Of a DNA stretch of 64,000 bases, positions 7,960 to 15,319 are shown piece after piece; position 1 is the first letter of the stretch; each line of letters opens with the position of its first letter. The stretch spans positions 1 through 64,000 of the forward strand of contig DATEOF010000074.1 of the NCBI GenBank assembly GCA_035274465.1, read 5' to 3'. The notes beneath the pieces were generated by a model that was not told the origin of the DNA, did no database searches, and saw only the letters and a program-made list of their open reading frames with translations. The DNA is from JADGRF01 sp035274465 (GTDB taxonomy: Bacteria; Myxococcota_A; Polyangia; Polyangiales; JAFGIB01). A program made the position numbers and the translations under genes.

Positions 7960-9444
7960 ATGAGCGAGGGTACACCGCCGTCACACTCCGGCTCGGGGGC
8001 AGTCGCTCCGGTCGCGACGCTGCCGGTGCTAGAGGAGAGTCCCCCTGAAGTCGTTCCCGCGCTCGGCGTGGTGATCGCCGACAAGTATCGGATCGAAGAG
8101 CTGATCGCGCGCGGCGGCATGGGCGCGGTCTACATGGCCACGCACCTGGTCACCGAGAAACGCGTGGCGCTCAAGTGGATGTTGCCGACGCTGGGTCAGG
8201 TGCCCGGCGCGAAGGAGCGCTTCGTCCAGGAAGCGCGCGCGACCGCGCGCATCGAGCACCCGAACGTGATCGACATCTACGACGTCGGCAGCGATCGCGG
8301 CTCGGTCTACCTGGTGATGGAGCTGCTGCGCGGCGAGACGCTGGCGGAGTACCTGCAGCGCACGCCGCAGGTCGAGCCGGAAGAGGCGGTCACGCTGATC
8401 ATGCCGGCGCTGCGCGGCGTCGCGGCGGCGCACTCGCATCACGTCATCCACCGCGATCTCAAGCCCGACAACATCTTCCTGTGCCGCAGCGCCGACGGCG
8501 AACCGCGCGAACCGCGCGTGCTGGACTTCGGTATCTCCAAGATCACCTCGACCGAAGGCCCGCGGAACCTCGCGCTCACCAGCAGCGGGGCGGTCATGGG
8601 CACGCCGTACTACATGTCGCCCGAGCAAGTGCGCGGGGCCAAGGACGTCGACGAACGCGGTGACGTCTACGCGTTCGGGGTGATCCTGTACGAGATGTTG
8701 AGCGGCCAGCGGCCGTTCGACGCCGAGACCTACAACCAGCTGATCCTGAAGATCGCCACCGAGAATCCGGAGCCTCTGCTGGAGATCAAGCCCCGGCTCG
8801 ATCGGCGGCTGGCCGCGGTGGTCGAGAAGGCGATGGCCCGCGAACCTTCGGCGCGCTTCGCCAGCATCGAAGAGCTGGCGGTCGCGCTCGAGCCGTTCGC
8901 CGCGGGCATGCTCTTTCGCGCCTCCACGTTGCGGACGTACACGCCCACATCGAACAGCGGCGAGCGTCTCTCGCTCCGGATGCCCTCGCTGCGGCCCCGG
9001 CGCTCGCGCCCCTTCATCGCCCTGGGCATCGTGCTCGGCTGCGCGGCTGCCGCCATCGGCTTCTGGGCGCTGGCGCGCAGTCGGCCCGCGAAGGTGATCG
9101 CGGCCGAAAAGTCCGTGATCACCGCGCCCGAGGCCAAGCTCGAAGCCCCCGCGCCCGTCACTGACACGAGCGCCGCCAAGAATCCGGTCGCGGCCCCCGA
9201 GCCGGCCCCGGCCGCAATCGTGGCCCCAACCCCGGCGGCCGAACCGGCGCCGCGCGCCGCGCGCCGGGAAGGCAAAACCGAGCGCAAGGCCAAGCCCGGC
9301 CTGCAGCCAATAGCGGCACAGCCGACTGACCCGGCCACCGGCAAGCTTCCGGCCGACTGGGACGACCGCATCTCGATCCCGACCCGCCCCGCGCCGCAGG
9401 TAAACATGCCGGCGGGCCCGATCGACGCCCGCGACCTGCGGTAG
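7960..9444 (+). CDS. Transmembrane serine/threonine protein kinase (Hanks type)
   Basis: A eukaryotic-like kinase of about 494 residues. The kinase domain covers residues 43-315: glycine loop IARGGMGAVY (49-58), ATP-anchoring K72 (VALKW), catalytic HRDLKPDN with D166, DFG at 189-191, and GTPYYMSPEQ. One membrane helix (about 351-372) is followed by a Pro/Ala-rich tail of some 120 residues with no recognisable sensor domain. The frame is open far upstream. An alternative ATG at 7933 would add nine residues, and I prefer 7960 because a GGGAG lies before it. It is divergent from the PEGA operon, whose products could be substrates or partners. Confidence 0.9.
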   Translation: MSEGTPPSHSGSGAVAPVATLPVLEESPPEVVPALGVVIADKYRIEELIARGGMGAVYMATHLVTEKRVALKWMLPTLGQVPGAKERFVQEARATARIEHPNVIDIYDVGSDRGSVYLVMELLRGETLAEYLQRTPQVEPEEAVTLIMPALRGVAAAHSHHVIHRDLKPDNIFLCRSADGEPREPRVLDFGISKITSTEGPRNLALTSSGAVMGTPYYMSPEQVRGAKDVDERGDVYAFGVILYEMLSGQRPFDAETYNQLILKIATENPEPLLEIKPRLDRRLAAVVEKAMAREPSARFASIEELAVALEPFAAGMLFRASTLRTYTPTSNSGERLSLRMPSLRPRRSRPFIALGIVLGCAAAAIGFWALARSRPAKVIAAEKSVITAPEAKLEAPAPVTDTSAAKNPVAAPEPAPAAIVAPTPAAEPAPRAARREGKTERKAKPGLQPIAAQPTDPATGKLPADWDDRISIPTRPAPQVNMPAGPIDARDLR

Positions 9445-9722
9445 CCACGTGGACGTGGACGTGGACGCACGTACACGTGCCCTCGCACGCGGCGGGTGCG
9501 TTTTCGTTCCGTGTCCGCGTTTCTGTTCCTAGAGTTGCTAGTTCTCTTCGGACAGAGAGACCTCTAGGAACAGCAACAGGAACAGGAACTAGCAATCGAG
9601 CTCTCGCTGCGGCGAGGTCGAATGGTCAGACGTGGGCGTCCACGGGTACGTCCACGTCCACGTGTCGTCCACGTCCCGCGACCCTTGCACGCCCGACCGT
9701 AAGCTGCTACTTACGGTAAGTG
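9445..9722. repeat. Word-repeat intergenic region with nested inverted repeats
   Basis: Between the kinase stop and the ArsR gene lie reiterated short words. CACGTGGACGTGGACGT (9446-9462) is a perfect 17-bp inverted repeat of 9648-9664, built from the hexamer GTGGAC. Inside it, CTGTTCCTAGAG (9523-9534) pairs perfectly with 9562-9573, and TTGCTAGTTC (9535-9544) pairs with 9586-9595, giving an A-B-A'-B' order. GGAACA words recur at 9568-9590. No coding potential is convincing here. The region also holds the kinase terminator candidate and the ArsR operator candidate. Confidence 0.7.
9484..9504 (+). terminator. Rho-independent terminator candidate after the kinase gene
   Basis: A CGCAC/GTGCG stem with a GCGGCGG loop is followed directly by TTTT, 40 bases after the kinase stop codon. 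The stem is short, so strength is uncertain. Confidence 0.45.
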
Positions 9723-9731
9723 ATGACTTAC
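9696..9731 (+). promoter_or_regulatory. ArsR operator candidate over the start codon
   Basis: Two overlapping dyads lie at the 5-prime end of the ArsR gene: ACCGTAAG/CTTACGGT (9696-9703, 9710-9717) and GTAAGT/ACTTAC (9716-9721, 9726-9731). The second one spans the ATG at 9723. Binding here would block both transcription and translation, which fits autorepression by an ArsR protein. Confidence 0.5.
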
Positions 9732-10034
9732 GCCCCCGATGGCTTCTATGCCCTCGCCGACCCGACCCGCCGGGAGATCTTCGAGCGGATCGCCCGCCAG
9801 CCCTCCGCCGTCGGCGAGCTCGCCGCCGAGCTGCCGGTCTCCCGCCCGGCCGTCTCCCAGCACCTGCGCGTGCTGAAGGAAGCCGGACTGGTGGTCGAGA
9901 CCAAGCAGGGAACCCGGCGGGTCTACCGCCTCGATTCGCGAGGGGTCGCGGCCATGCGCGACTACCTCGATCGCTTTTGGGATCAAGCGCTCGCTGCGTT
10001 CAAAGCAGCGGCAGAGAAGGAGACAGACTCGTGA
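9723..10034 (+). CDS. ArsR/SmtB family transcriptional regulator
   Basis: A 103-residue winged-helix regulator. The helix-turn-helix is clear (SAVGELAAELPVSRPAVSQHLRVLKEAGLV, about residues 28-57), followed by the beta-wing GTRRVYRLDSRGV. It has no cysteine metal-binding motif, so it is not a classical metal sensor. This non-metal subgroup is usually found beside AHSA1/SRPBCC proteins, as here. The ATG at 9723 is used (a GTG sits directly before it at 9720). The stop overlaps the GTG of the SRPBCC gene (GTGA), so the two form a coupled operon, probably autorepressed through the dyads over its start. Confidence 0.9.
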   Translation: MTYAPDGFYALADPTRREIFERIARQPSAVGELAAELPVSRPAVSQHLRVLKEAGLVVETKQGTRRVYRLDSRGVAAMRDYLDRFWDQALAAFKAAAEKETDS

Positions 10035-10489
10035 CGAACTCGAACCTTTCACTTCGTAAGCACATCACCGTGGAGGTGCCGCAGGAGCGCGCGTTCCGTG
10101 TATTCAGCGAGAACATGAACGTCTGGTGGCCCAAGGAGCACCACATCGGCAAGTCGCCGCTCAAGCAGGTCGCGCTCGAAGGCCGCGCAGGCGGGCGGTG
10201 GTTCGAGATCGGCGAGGATGGCTCGCAGTGCGACTGGGGCAAGGTGTTGGCCTGGGAGCCGCCGCGGAGAATGCTGCTGACCTGGCAGATCTCATCGAGC
10301 TGGCAGTTCGATCCGGAACTGATCACCGAGCTCGAGGTGACGTTCACCGCAGAGGGGCCGAAGCGCACGCTCGTGGAGCTGGAGCATCGCAACCTCGAAC
10401 GCTTCGGTGAATCGGCGGCCGCAATGCGCGAGCAGCTGGCGAAGGGCTGGGAGCAATTGCTGGGGTTGTTCGGCAAGGCGACGAGCTGA
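10031..10489 (+). CDS. AHSA1/SRPBCC family protein
   Basis: A 152-residue protein of the Aha1/START-like helix-grip fold: KHITVEVPQERAFRVFSENMNVWWP at the N-terminus, then GGRWFEIGEDGSQCDWGKVLAWEPPRRMLLTWQI, ending in the long helix EQLAKGWEQLLGLF. Such proteins bind small hydrophobic ligands or act as stress-linked accessory proteins, and the exact role of this one is unknown. The GTG at 10031 is preceded by AAGGAG and overlaps the ArsR stop. The ArsR partner probably controls it. Confidence 0.88.
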   Translation: MTNSNLSLRKHITVEVPQERAFRVFSENMNVWWPKEHHIGKSPLKQVALEGRAGGRWFEIGEDGSQCDWGKVLAWEPPRRMLLTWQISSSWQFDPELITELEVTFTAEGPKRTLVELEHRNLERFGESAAAMREQLAKGWEQLLGLFGKATS

Positions 10490-10497
10490 ATCGACCT

Positions 10498-10541
10498 AGC
10501 TGCAAGCGGCCGCGCGCTGCGCACGCGCGTCCGCTGCAGCT
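10498..10541 (+). terminator. Long GC-rich hairpin after the ArsR/AHSA1 operon
   Basis: AGCTGCAAGCGG (10498-10509) pairs with CCGCTGCAGCT (10531-10541) with one bulged base, enclosing a CG-rich loop. It starts nine bases after the AHSA1 stop. There is no T-tract, so it may be a weak terminator or an mRNA 3-prime protector. Confidence 0.35.
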
Positions 10542-10550
10542 GATGGCTGC
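10536..10550. repeat. Copy of dispersed 15-bp palindrome (GCAGCY-NNN-GGCTGC)
   Basis: GCAGCTGATGGCTGC. It overlaps the right arm of the preceding hairpin and lies in non-coding DNA. Related copies elsewhere in the window are treated in the findings. Confidence 0.4.
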
Positions 10551-10648
10551 ACGATCCGGAGTTGCTGCACCCGTCCGAGGCGATGTCCCCATCCAGTATC
10601 TGCGCGACCGCGCACCTGGGGACCTCTGGCCAATCATGACCGAAACTG

Positions 10649-10683
10649 TTACCACGGCTGGCGGTAATAAGTAACATAGTTAC
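10649..10683 (+). promoter_or_regulatory. Sigma70-like promoter candidate with operator-like dyad
   Basis: TTACCA (10649-10654) and TAACAT (10672-10677) are separated by 17 bases in an unusually AT-rich patch upstream of the copper monooxygenase cluster. The dyad GTAAC-ATA-GTTAC (10671-10683) sits on the -10 element and would suit a repressor. Confidence 0.35.
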
Positions 10684-10746
10684 ACAGTTGCATCTTGGCG
10701 CAGCGGACCTGGCGTTGTATCTCCGGGCCAGGTCGACGGAGTACGG

Positions 10747-11448
10747 ATGTCGTTCAAAAGGGTCTGGCTCGCGAGCATGCTCGTGTTCGTTGGTTGCAAG
10801 CAGGAAGCAGGTTCGAGCGGCGCGCAGATGATGACTGCGGGCAACGGGTCGCCGCAAGCAGGGGCCAGTGTGGCTGCTGCTGGCAGCGGAATGGCAGCGG
10901 CGGGCAATGCGACGCCTGCAGCTGGCAGCGGCGGCAGCGCTGGCGTTGCTGGTGCGAGTGCAGGTGGTGCCGGTGCGAGCGCTGGCGGTGCCGGTGCCAG
11001 CGCAGGTGCGAGCGGCGGCAGTGCCGGTGCGAGCGGCAGCGCGGGCGCTGCAGCTGGTAGCGGCGCGCCGGCCGGTAGAGCGACCTGGACTCGGGTTTGG
11101 GAGGACGTGCTCCTGCTCAAGGGCTGCAGCGGTCAGTACTGCCACGGCAGCGGCATGGGCGGGTTGTCGATGAAGGACAAGAACGACGCGTACAGGAACC
11201 TGGTGAGCGTCGCGGCCGCGGGCCCTGCCTGCAAGGCTGCCGGTGGGATGCGCGTGAAGCCATCGGATCCGAACGCGAGTCTGCTGCTCGACAAGATGAG
11301 TCATCCGATGCCGAGCTGCGGGGACATGATGCCGATCGGCGCGAAGTTGGCGCCGAACTGTCTATCGACGACGCCGTCGGTGTGCACGACCGAGCAGGAG
11401 CTGACGCTGGTGAAGGAATGGATCCTCGCCGGCGCCCGCGACGACTGA
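10747..11448 (+). CDS. Lipoprotein with Gly/Ala/Ser linker and CX4CH motif
   Basis: A 233-residue lipoprotein (lipobox FVGC, Cys17). A low-complexity Gly/Ala/Ser segment covers about residues 30-115 and probably acts as a flexible tether. The C-terminal domain carries LLKGCSGQYCHGSGMGGLSM, a C-x4-C-H motif near residues 127-133, plus further cysteines (PACK, PSCGD, PNC, VC). In myxobacteria such CX4CH domains are annotated as cytochrome c-like. The spacing differs from the usual CXXCH, so covalent haem is not certain. It precedes a copper monooxygenase-like gene by 30 bases, and an electron-donor role is a reasonable guess. Confidence 0.7.
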   Translation: MSFKRVWLASMLVFVGCKQEAGSSGAQMMTAGNGSPQAGASVAAAGSGMAAAGNATPAAGSGGSAGVAGASAGGAGASAGGAGASAGASGGSAGASGSAGAAAGSGAPAGRATWTRVWEDVLLLKGCSGQYCHGSGMGGLSMKDKNDAYRNLVSVAAAGPACKAAGGMRVKPSDPNASLLLDKMSHPMPSCGDMMPIGAKLAPNCLSTTPSVCTTEQELTLVKEWILAGARDD

Positions 11449-11478
11449 GCAACTCTCGAAACGCGGAGGCACATCCCC

Positions 11479-13083
11479 ATGAAATGGTCACTCAATCTCG
11501 CCTGCATCAGCGCGCTCGGTGCGTGGGCATGCGGCGGAGGCACCGCAACGGGCCCCGGTACGCCTATCGAAAACGTGCCGGGAGCGGCGGCTGGGACGGT
11601 GGCACCGCCACCGACCGGCGCCACACCCACGACGAGCGGAAGCCCGTCGCCCACGGGCACCCCCTCGCAGCCGACGGCTGCAGCTGGCAGCGGCAGCGCG
11701 AAGCCCCCGGCGACCGCCGCCGCCGGCAGCAGCGCCATGAACCCGCCGAGCACCACGCCGCCCAAGTCCAACGAGCCGGATCCCTGCCCGAGCTGCGGCA
11801 TCCCGCTCGAGTGCCGCGGCTTCTCGTTCGCGGACATCAAGTACAGCCCGGGCGGCACCGACCTGCCGAACAAGTGCAAGCCCTACGACGCGACGCTCAA
11901 CAACCCGTACGCGGTGCGTTGCATCGACGCGCTGCCCAACTTCAAGACCCCGTTCGTCGGCGACGAGTTCTGCATCTTGCCGCCGCCGCCGGACAAAGGC
12001 TTCCAGGTCGGCCTCCACCCGCAAGGCAAGAGCGCGGACTACTGGAAAGCGATCTGGGCCCACGACCTGAGCGGTTACGAGAAAGCTCCCACGGAATGGG
12101 TGCTCAAGGCCGGCGACGAGATCACGCAAAACTATCGGTCGCGTGACGCACCGCTGCCCACGGAGTCGAACTACTACCGCACGTACTTCCGCATGCGCAC
12201 CGGCTCGCACCACATGATCGTGACCATGCACGACGGCATGGAGAAAGACGGCTGGATCCCCGGCGCGACCGACGCGCTGCCCGGCTTGTTCGACACGTCG
12301 TCCGGTGCGGTGCAAGGCATCCTGGGTGGTGAGCAGCGGCCCGACGACAACACGCCGGTCACGCTCGAGAAGCCTGCCGAAGACGACGGCCTGTACCTGA
12401 CGTTCCCGAAGGACCCGTCGATCATCTTCAACATGCACCACTTCAACGTCACCGATAAGCCGCTCCTGCGCGAGGGCTGGATCAACATCTGGCTCGAGCC
12501 GGACGCGCGCAAAAAGGTGAGCTGGTACATGGGCCTCGAAATCGGCCAGGTGATCTCGCTCAACGTGGCGCCCCAGGGCATGGCCGACCTGCACTACTCG
12601 TGGCCGGTCAACAGCGAGATGCGGCTGATCCGCGTGTTCGGTCACCGGCACTTCTGGACCACCAACTTCAGCACCTGGGTCACGCGCGCCGACGGCAAGA
12701 CCGAGATCCTCTATCAATCATACGACTGGTTCGACATGCCCACGTATCGCTACGACAGCGTGGTCAAGAACCCGCCGCTCGATCCGATGAAGCAGCTCGA
12801 CGGCGCCGTCTCCGGCATCGTCATGCTCAAGCCGGGCGACAAGCTGCACTTCAACTGCCACATCGAGTTCACCGACAAGCGCAAGGCCACGGACGCGAAG
12901 GCGCCTTCGCCGAGCGAGGTCGGCCGGCTGCGCTTCGCCAACGAGGCCTACAATGGCGAAATGTGCATCCAGTTCGGCAACGTGACGGGTGGAGCCCTGG
13001 GTCTGCCTGGTGTAGACAGTAGTCCGGTCCCCGACTTTGCGAAGGTAACTCGCATGCCGTCGGCGACCCCACCCGCACAATAG
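11479..13083 (+). CDS. Copper type II monooxygenase-like (PHM-fold) lipoprotein
   Basis: A 534-residue lipoprotein (Cys18) with a Pro/Thr/Ala linker to about residue 100, then two jelly-roll-like domains. The copper ligands of peptidylglycine monooxygenase-type enzymes have plausible counterparts: H244-H245 in GSHHM and H320 or H321 in NMHHFNVT for the first copper, and H389/H391 in GHRHFW with M495 in NGEMC for the second. A CxxC pair (PCPSC) and other cysteines could form disulfides. Family members hydroxylate C-H bonds using O2 and two electrons outside the cytoplasm; the substrate is unknown. It lies between the CX4CH lipoprotein and a membrane protein whose GTG overlaps its stop. Confidence 0.75.
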   Translation: MKWSLNLACISALGAWACGGGTATGPGTPIENVPGAAAGTVAPPPTGATPTTSGSPSPTGTPSQPTAAAGSGSAKPPATAAAGSSAMNPPSTTPPKSNEPDPCPSCGIPLECRGFSFADIKYSPGGTDLPNKCKPYDATLNNPYAVRCIDALPNFKTPFVGDEFCILPPPPDKGFQVGLHPQGKSADYWKAIWAHDLSGYEKAPTEWVLKAGDEITQNYRSRDAPLPTESNYYRTYFRMRTGSHHMIVTMHDGMEKDGWIPGATDALPGLFDTSSGAVQGILGGEQRPDDNTPVTLEKPAEDDGLYLTFPKDPSIIFNMHHFNVTDKPLLREGWINIWLEPDARKKVSWYMGLEIGQVISLNVAPQGMADLHYSWPVNSEMRLIRVFGHRHFWTTNFSTWVTRADGKTEILYQSYDWFDMPTYRYDSVVKNPPLDPMKQLDGAVSGIVMLKPGDKLHFNCHIEFTDKRKATDAKAPSPSEVGRLRFANEAYNGEMCIQFGNVTGGALGLPGVDSSPVPDFAKVTRMPSATPPAQ

Positions 13084-14372
13084 TGACCCCGAGCGCAGCG
13101 TACTTCGAACGGCCGATCCCCATCGCCCTGGTTTTGGGCTCCTTCCTGTTGGGGGTCGTGCCGCTCGCGCTGCTGCAGCTCGTACCGAACAACCTCGGCT
13201 TCGTGCCCCACCTGGCCCTGGTGTCCGTGGTCGGGTTGGGCACGACGCATTTTTTCCTGACCCTGGCGATCTACTTCTCGGGCGCGCACCTGCGCTACTT
13301 CGCCAGCAGCGCGTCGCGCGCGCTCACCTATTTCGGCCTGCCGGTGGCGATCTTCGCGCTGCTCGCCTGGATCGGCGCCAGCGACGTGCGCGCGCGGCAT
13401 CCGTCCGAGCTCGCGTTCTTCTTCGCGGTCCTGCGCCTGTTCGACTTCGTGCACGTCGGGCGCCAGAGCTTCGGCGTGCTGCAGCTCTGGAAGCGACCGG
13501 TGCGCGCCGAGCTGCCCAGCTGGTCGCGTAGCGCCGAGAACATGTTCTTCGTCGGTGCGGCGTTGATGCAGTGGCAGACCTTCTGGTCGGGTGGCAGCTT
13601 CGTCGGCAAGCTCGAGAGCTGGTTGCCGGCGGCGGTTCTGGCTTCGCTCTTCGTCGCCGTCGGCAGCAGCTACGTGAAGCCGGCGCTTCGCGGGCAGCCG
13701 GGCGCGCGTTTGGCGCTCGTGTACTTCGTGGTGCAGGCCGTGTGCTCGGCTGCGGCGATCTACCGCACGTGGCTGTACCTCACCGCGCTCGCCGTGCACT
13801 ACCTCGAGTACCACGTGATCATGTACCCGCGCTGCTTTGCACCGCAGGCGGACGCGCAGCGACGCTCTGACTGGCTGCGCGGCCGTGCGGTGGTGTTCTA
13901 CGCGCTACTGGCTCCGCTCGTGCTCCTGTTCGAGTTTCGCAACTCGTTTCAGCCCGGATCGGCCGCGCTCGGCTACCTCATCCACATCTTCGACGGCATC
14001 TTCCTCGCGCACTACGTGCTCGACGCGTTTTTGTGGAAGTTCCACACGCCGTTCTATCGCGACACCCTCGGCCCGCTGTACTTCGCGCCCGCCGAGGACC
14101 AGCCGGCGCGAAGCCGAAAGGCAGGTTGGCTGCTCGGCGGCGCGGGCTTCGCGGCCATCGTCGGATTCGCCATCTGGAGCCCCAGCGCCCACCGTCTGAC
14201 CGACCCCATCGACGTCGCGAACCACGTGCGCTGGGGCCTCGAGCTCGCGCAACGCGGCGACCTCGCCGCCGCCGAGGAGCACGTGAACCAGGCCCTACAG
14301 CGCGATCCAAACGACGCCAGCGCCAAGAGCGCGCTCGAATGGATCAAGACGCAGGCGCGCTCAGACCGCTGA
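13083..14372 (+). CDS. Polytopic membrane protein with C-terminal TPR, function unknown
   Basis: A 429-residue protein with about ten hydrophobic segments up to residue 370, then a soluble tail with one or two TPR-like repeats (WGLELAQRGDLAAAEEHVNQALQRDPND). Histidines cluster within or beside membrane helices: THFFLTLAIYFSGAHLRYF, DFVHVGRQ, AVHYLEYHVIMYPR, YLIHIFDGIFLAHYVLD. That pattern could bind metal or haem, but I do not recognise the family. The start is GTG at 13083, sharing one base with the upstream stop, so it is coupled to the copper monooxygenase-like gene. The 3-prime end overlaps the sirtuin gene by 29 bases on the opposite strand. Confidence 0.7.
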   Translation: MTPSAAYFERPIPIALVLGSFLLGVVPLALLQLVPNNLGFVPHLALVSVVGLGTTHFFLTLAIYFSGAHLRYFASSASRALTYFGLPVAIFALLAWIGASDVRARHPSELAFFFAVLRLFDFVHVGRQSFGVLQLWKRPVRAELPSWSRSAENMFFVGAALMQWQTFWSGGSFVGKLESWLPAAVLASLFVAVGSSYVKPALRGQPGARLALVYFVVQAVCSAAAIYRTWLYLTALAVHYLEYHVIMYPRCFAPQADAQRRSDWLRGRAVVFYALLAPLVLLFEFRNSFQPGSAALGYLIHIFDGIFLAHYVLDAFLWKFHTPFYRDTLGPLYFAPAEDQPARSRKAGWLLGGAGFAAIVGFAIWSPSAHRLTDPIDVANHVRWGLELAQRGDLAAAEEHVNQALQRDPNDASAKSALEWIKTQARSDR

Positions 14373-15186
14373 GTGCATCGACCAGCTCCGGGAGCACCTC
14401 GCCCGCAGGCGCCTGGATGAAGCGGCCGCGTTCGGAGCGGGTGGCCAGGTCGGAGTAGGGGCTGGGGTCGCGGTTGATGACGAGCAGAGGGATGCGCCGG
14501 CGGTAGGCGCGCTCGACGACCATCGAGGGCAGGTTGGTCGCGCCGGAGGTGCCGATCACGATCGCGAGCGCTGCGCGATCGATCGCCTGCAGCGTGCTGT
14601 GGAAGCGGAAGCGTTCTTCATCGTAGCTCTCGTCGAACCACAGTACGTGTGGTCTGGTGGGGCTCTGGTCGTGCGGCGAGATCAAGAGCGCGCGTTCGCG
14701 GGGGCCGATGGCGCGACCGCGCTCCCATTGGTCGCCGAGCTCCTGCGGCAGCGGGAAGAGCTGCGCGTCGCGATCGTGGACCGCGCGCATGAAGTCGATA
14801 TTGCCGTGGATCTGGTAGGTGCGCGCGGGCGTGTTGCCGGCCCGCAGGTGCAAGCCGTCGACGTTTTGCGTCACGAGCACGAAGCGATCGCCCAGCTCGC
14901 GCTCGAGCCGCGCGAGCGCGAGGTGTCCAGCGTTGGGCTCGGCGGCGCGGCACACGCTGCGGCGGTACAGGTACCAGCCCCAGATCTCGTCCGGCATGCG
15001 TTCGAACGCTTCGCGCGTGGCAAGTTCCTCCGGGAAGTAGTTGCGCGAGCCGATGCGCCAGTAGCCCTCTTCGCCGCGGAAGGTCGGCACGCCGCTCTCG
15101 GCCGAGATGCCGGCTCCCGTCAACACCAACACGAGGCGGCGTCCGTCCCAGGTGGTGCGTAACCAGTGCGCTGTGGAGTCGGTCAT
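14344..15186 (-). CDS. Sir2 family NAD-dependent protein (sirtuin) without zinc cysteines
   Basis: A 280-residue sirtuin. The NAD-binding GAGISAESGVPTFRG (24-38), TQNVDGLH (106-113), catalytic H127 in YQIHGN, RPHVLWFDE, and GTSGATNLP (212-220) are all present. The zinc-binding module, normally four cysteines, contains none. The only cysteine in the protein is C79, outside that module, and the interval from 128 to 178 is acidic/basic filler. The fold may be stabilised another way and the specificity altered. The start is ATG at 15186, since upstream codons look non-coding. It is divergent from the pdxR-pdxS-pdxT operon. Confidence 0.85.
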   Translation of the reverse strand: MTDSTAHWLRTTWDGRRLVLVLTGAGISAESGVPTFRGEEGYWRIGSRNYFPEELATREAFERMPDEIWGWYLYRRSVCRAAEPNAGHLALARLERELGDRFVLVTQNVDGLHLRAGNTPARTYQIHGNIDFMRAVHDRDAQLFPLPQELGDQWERGRAIGPRERALLISPHDQSPTRPHVLWFDESYDEERFRFHSTLQAIDRAALAIVIGTSGATNLPSMVVERAYRRRIPLLVINRDPSPYSDLATRSERGRFIQAPAGEVLPELVDALSGLSAPAS

Positions 15187-15209
15187 GGCGCGGCAGTCTA
15201 GCGCGCTAC

Positions 15210-15319
15210 TTGGCACACTATAATCTGCTACATTGGCACAATTGACACGTAGCCGAACTCGCGCTTGCCCCTGTACCGGGGGTAGGCAGCGGGCCATAAC
15301 AACCAGAGCGAGGTGCCAA
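15210..15319 (+). promoter_or_regulatory. PdxR operator candidate (two direct repeats plus one inverted copy)
   Basis: TTGGCAC occurs at 15210-15216 and 15233-15239 as direct repeats flanking a TATAAT (15219-15224). An inverted copy, GTGCCAA, lies at 15313-15319 immediately before the pdxR GTG. Direct repeats with an inverted copy match the operator plan described for MocR/PdxR regulators. The region also contains the divergent sirtuin promoter. Confidence 0.5.

Noticed and set aside
10880..11070. Short repeats that might suggest a CRISPR or tandem array
   Set aside because: They encode an in-frame Gly/Ala/Ser linker, with no spacers and no cas genes.
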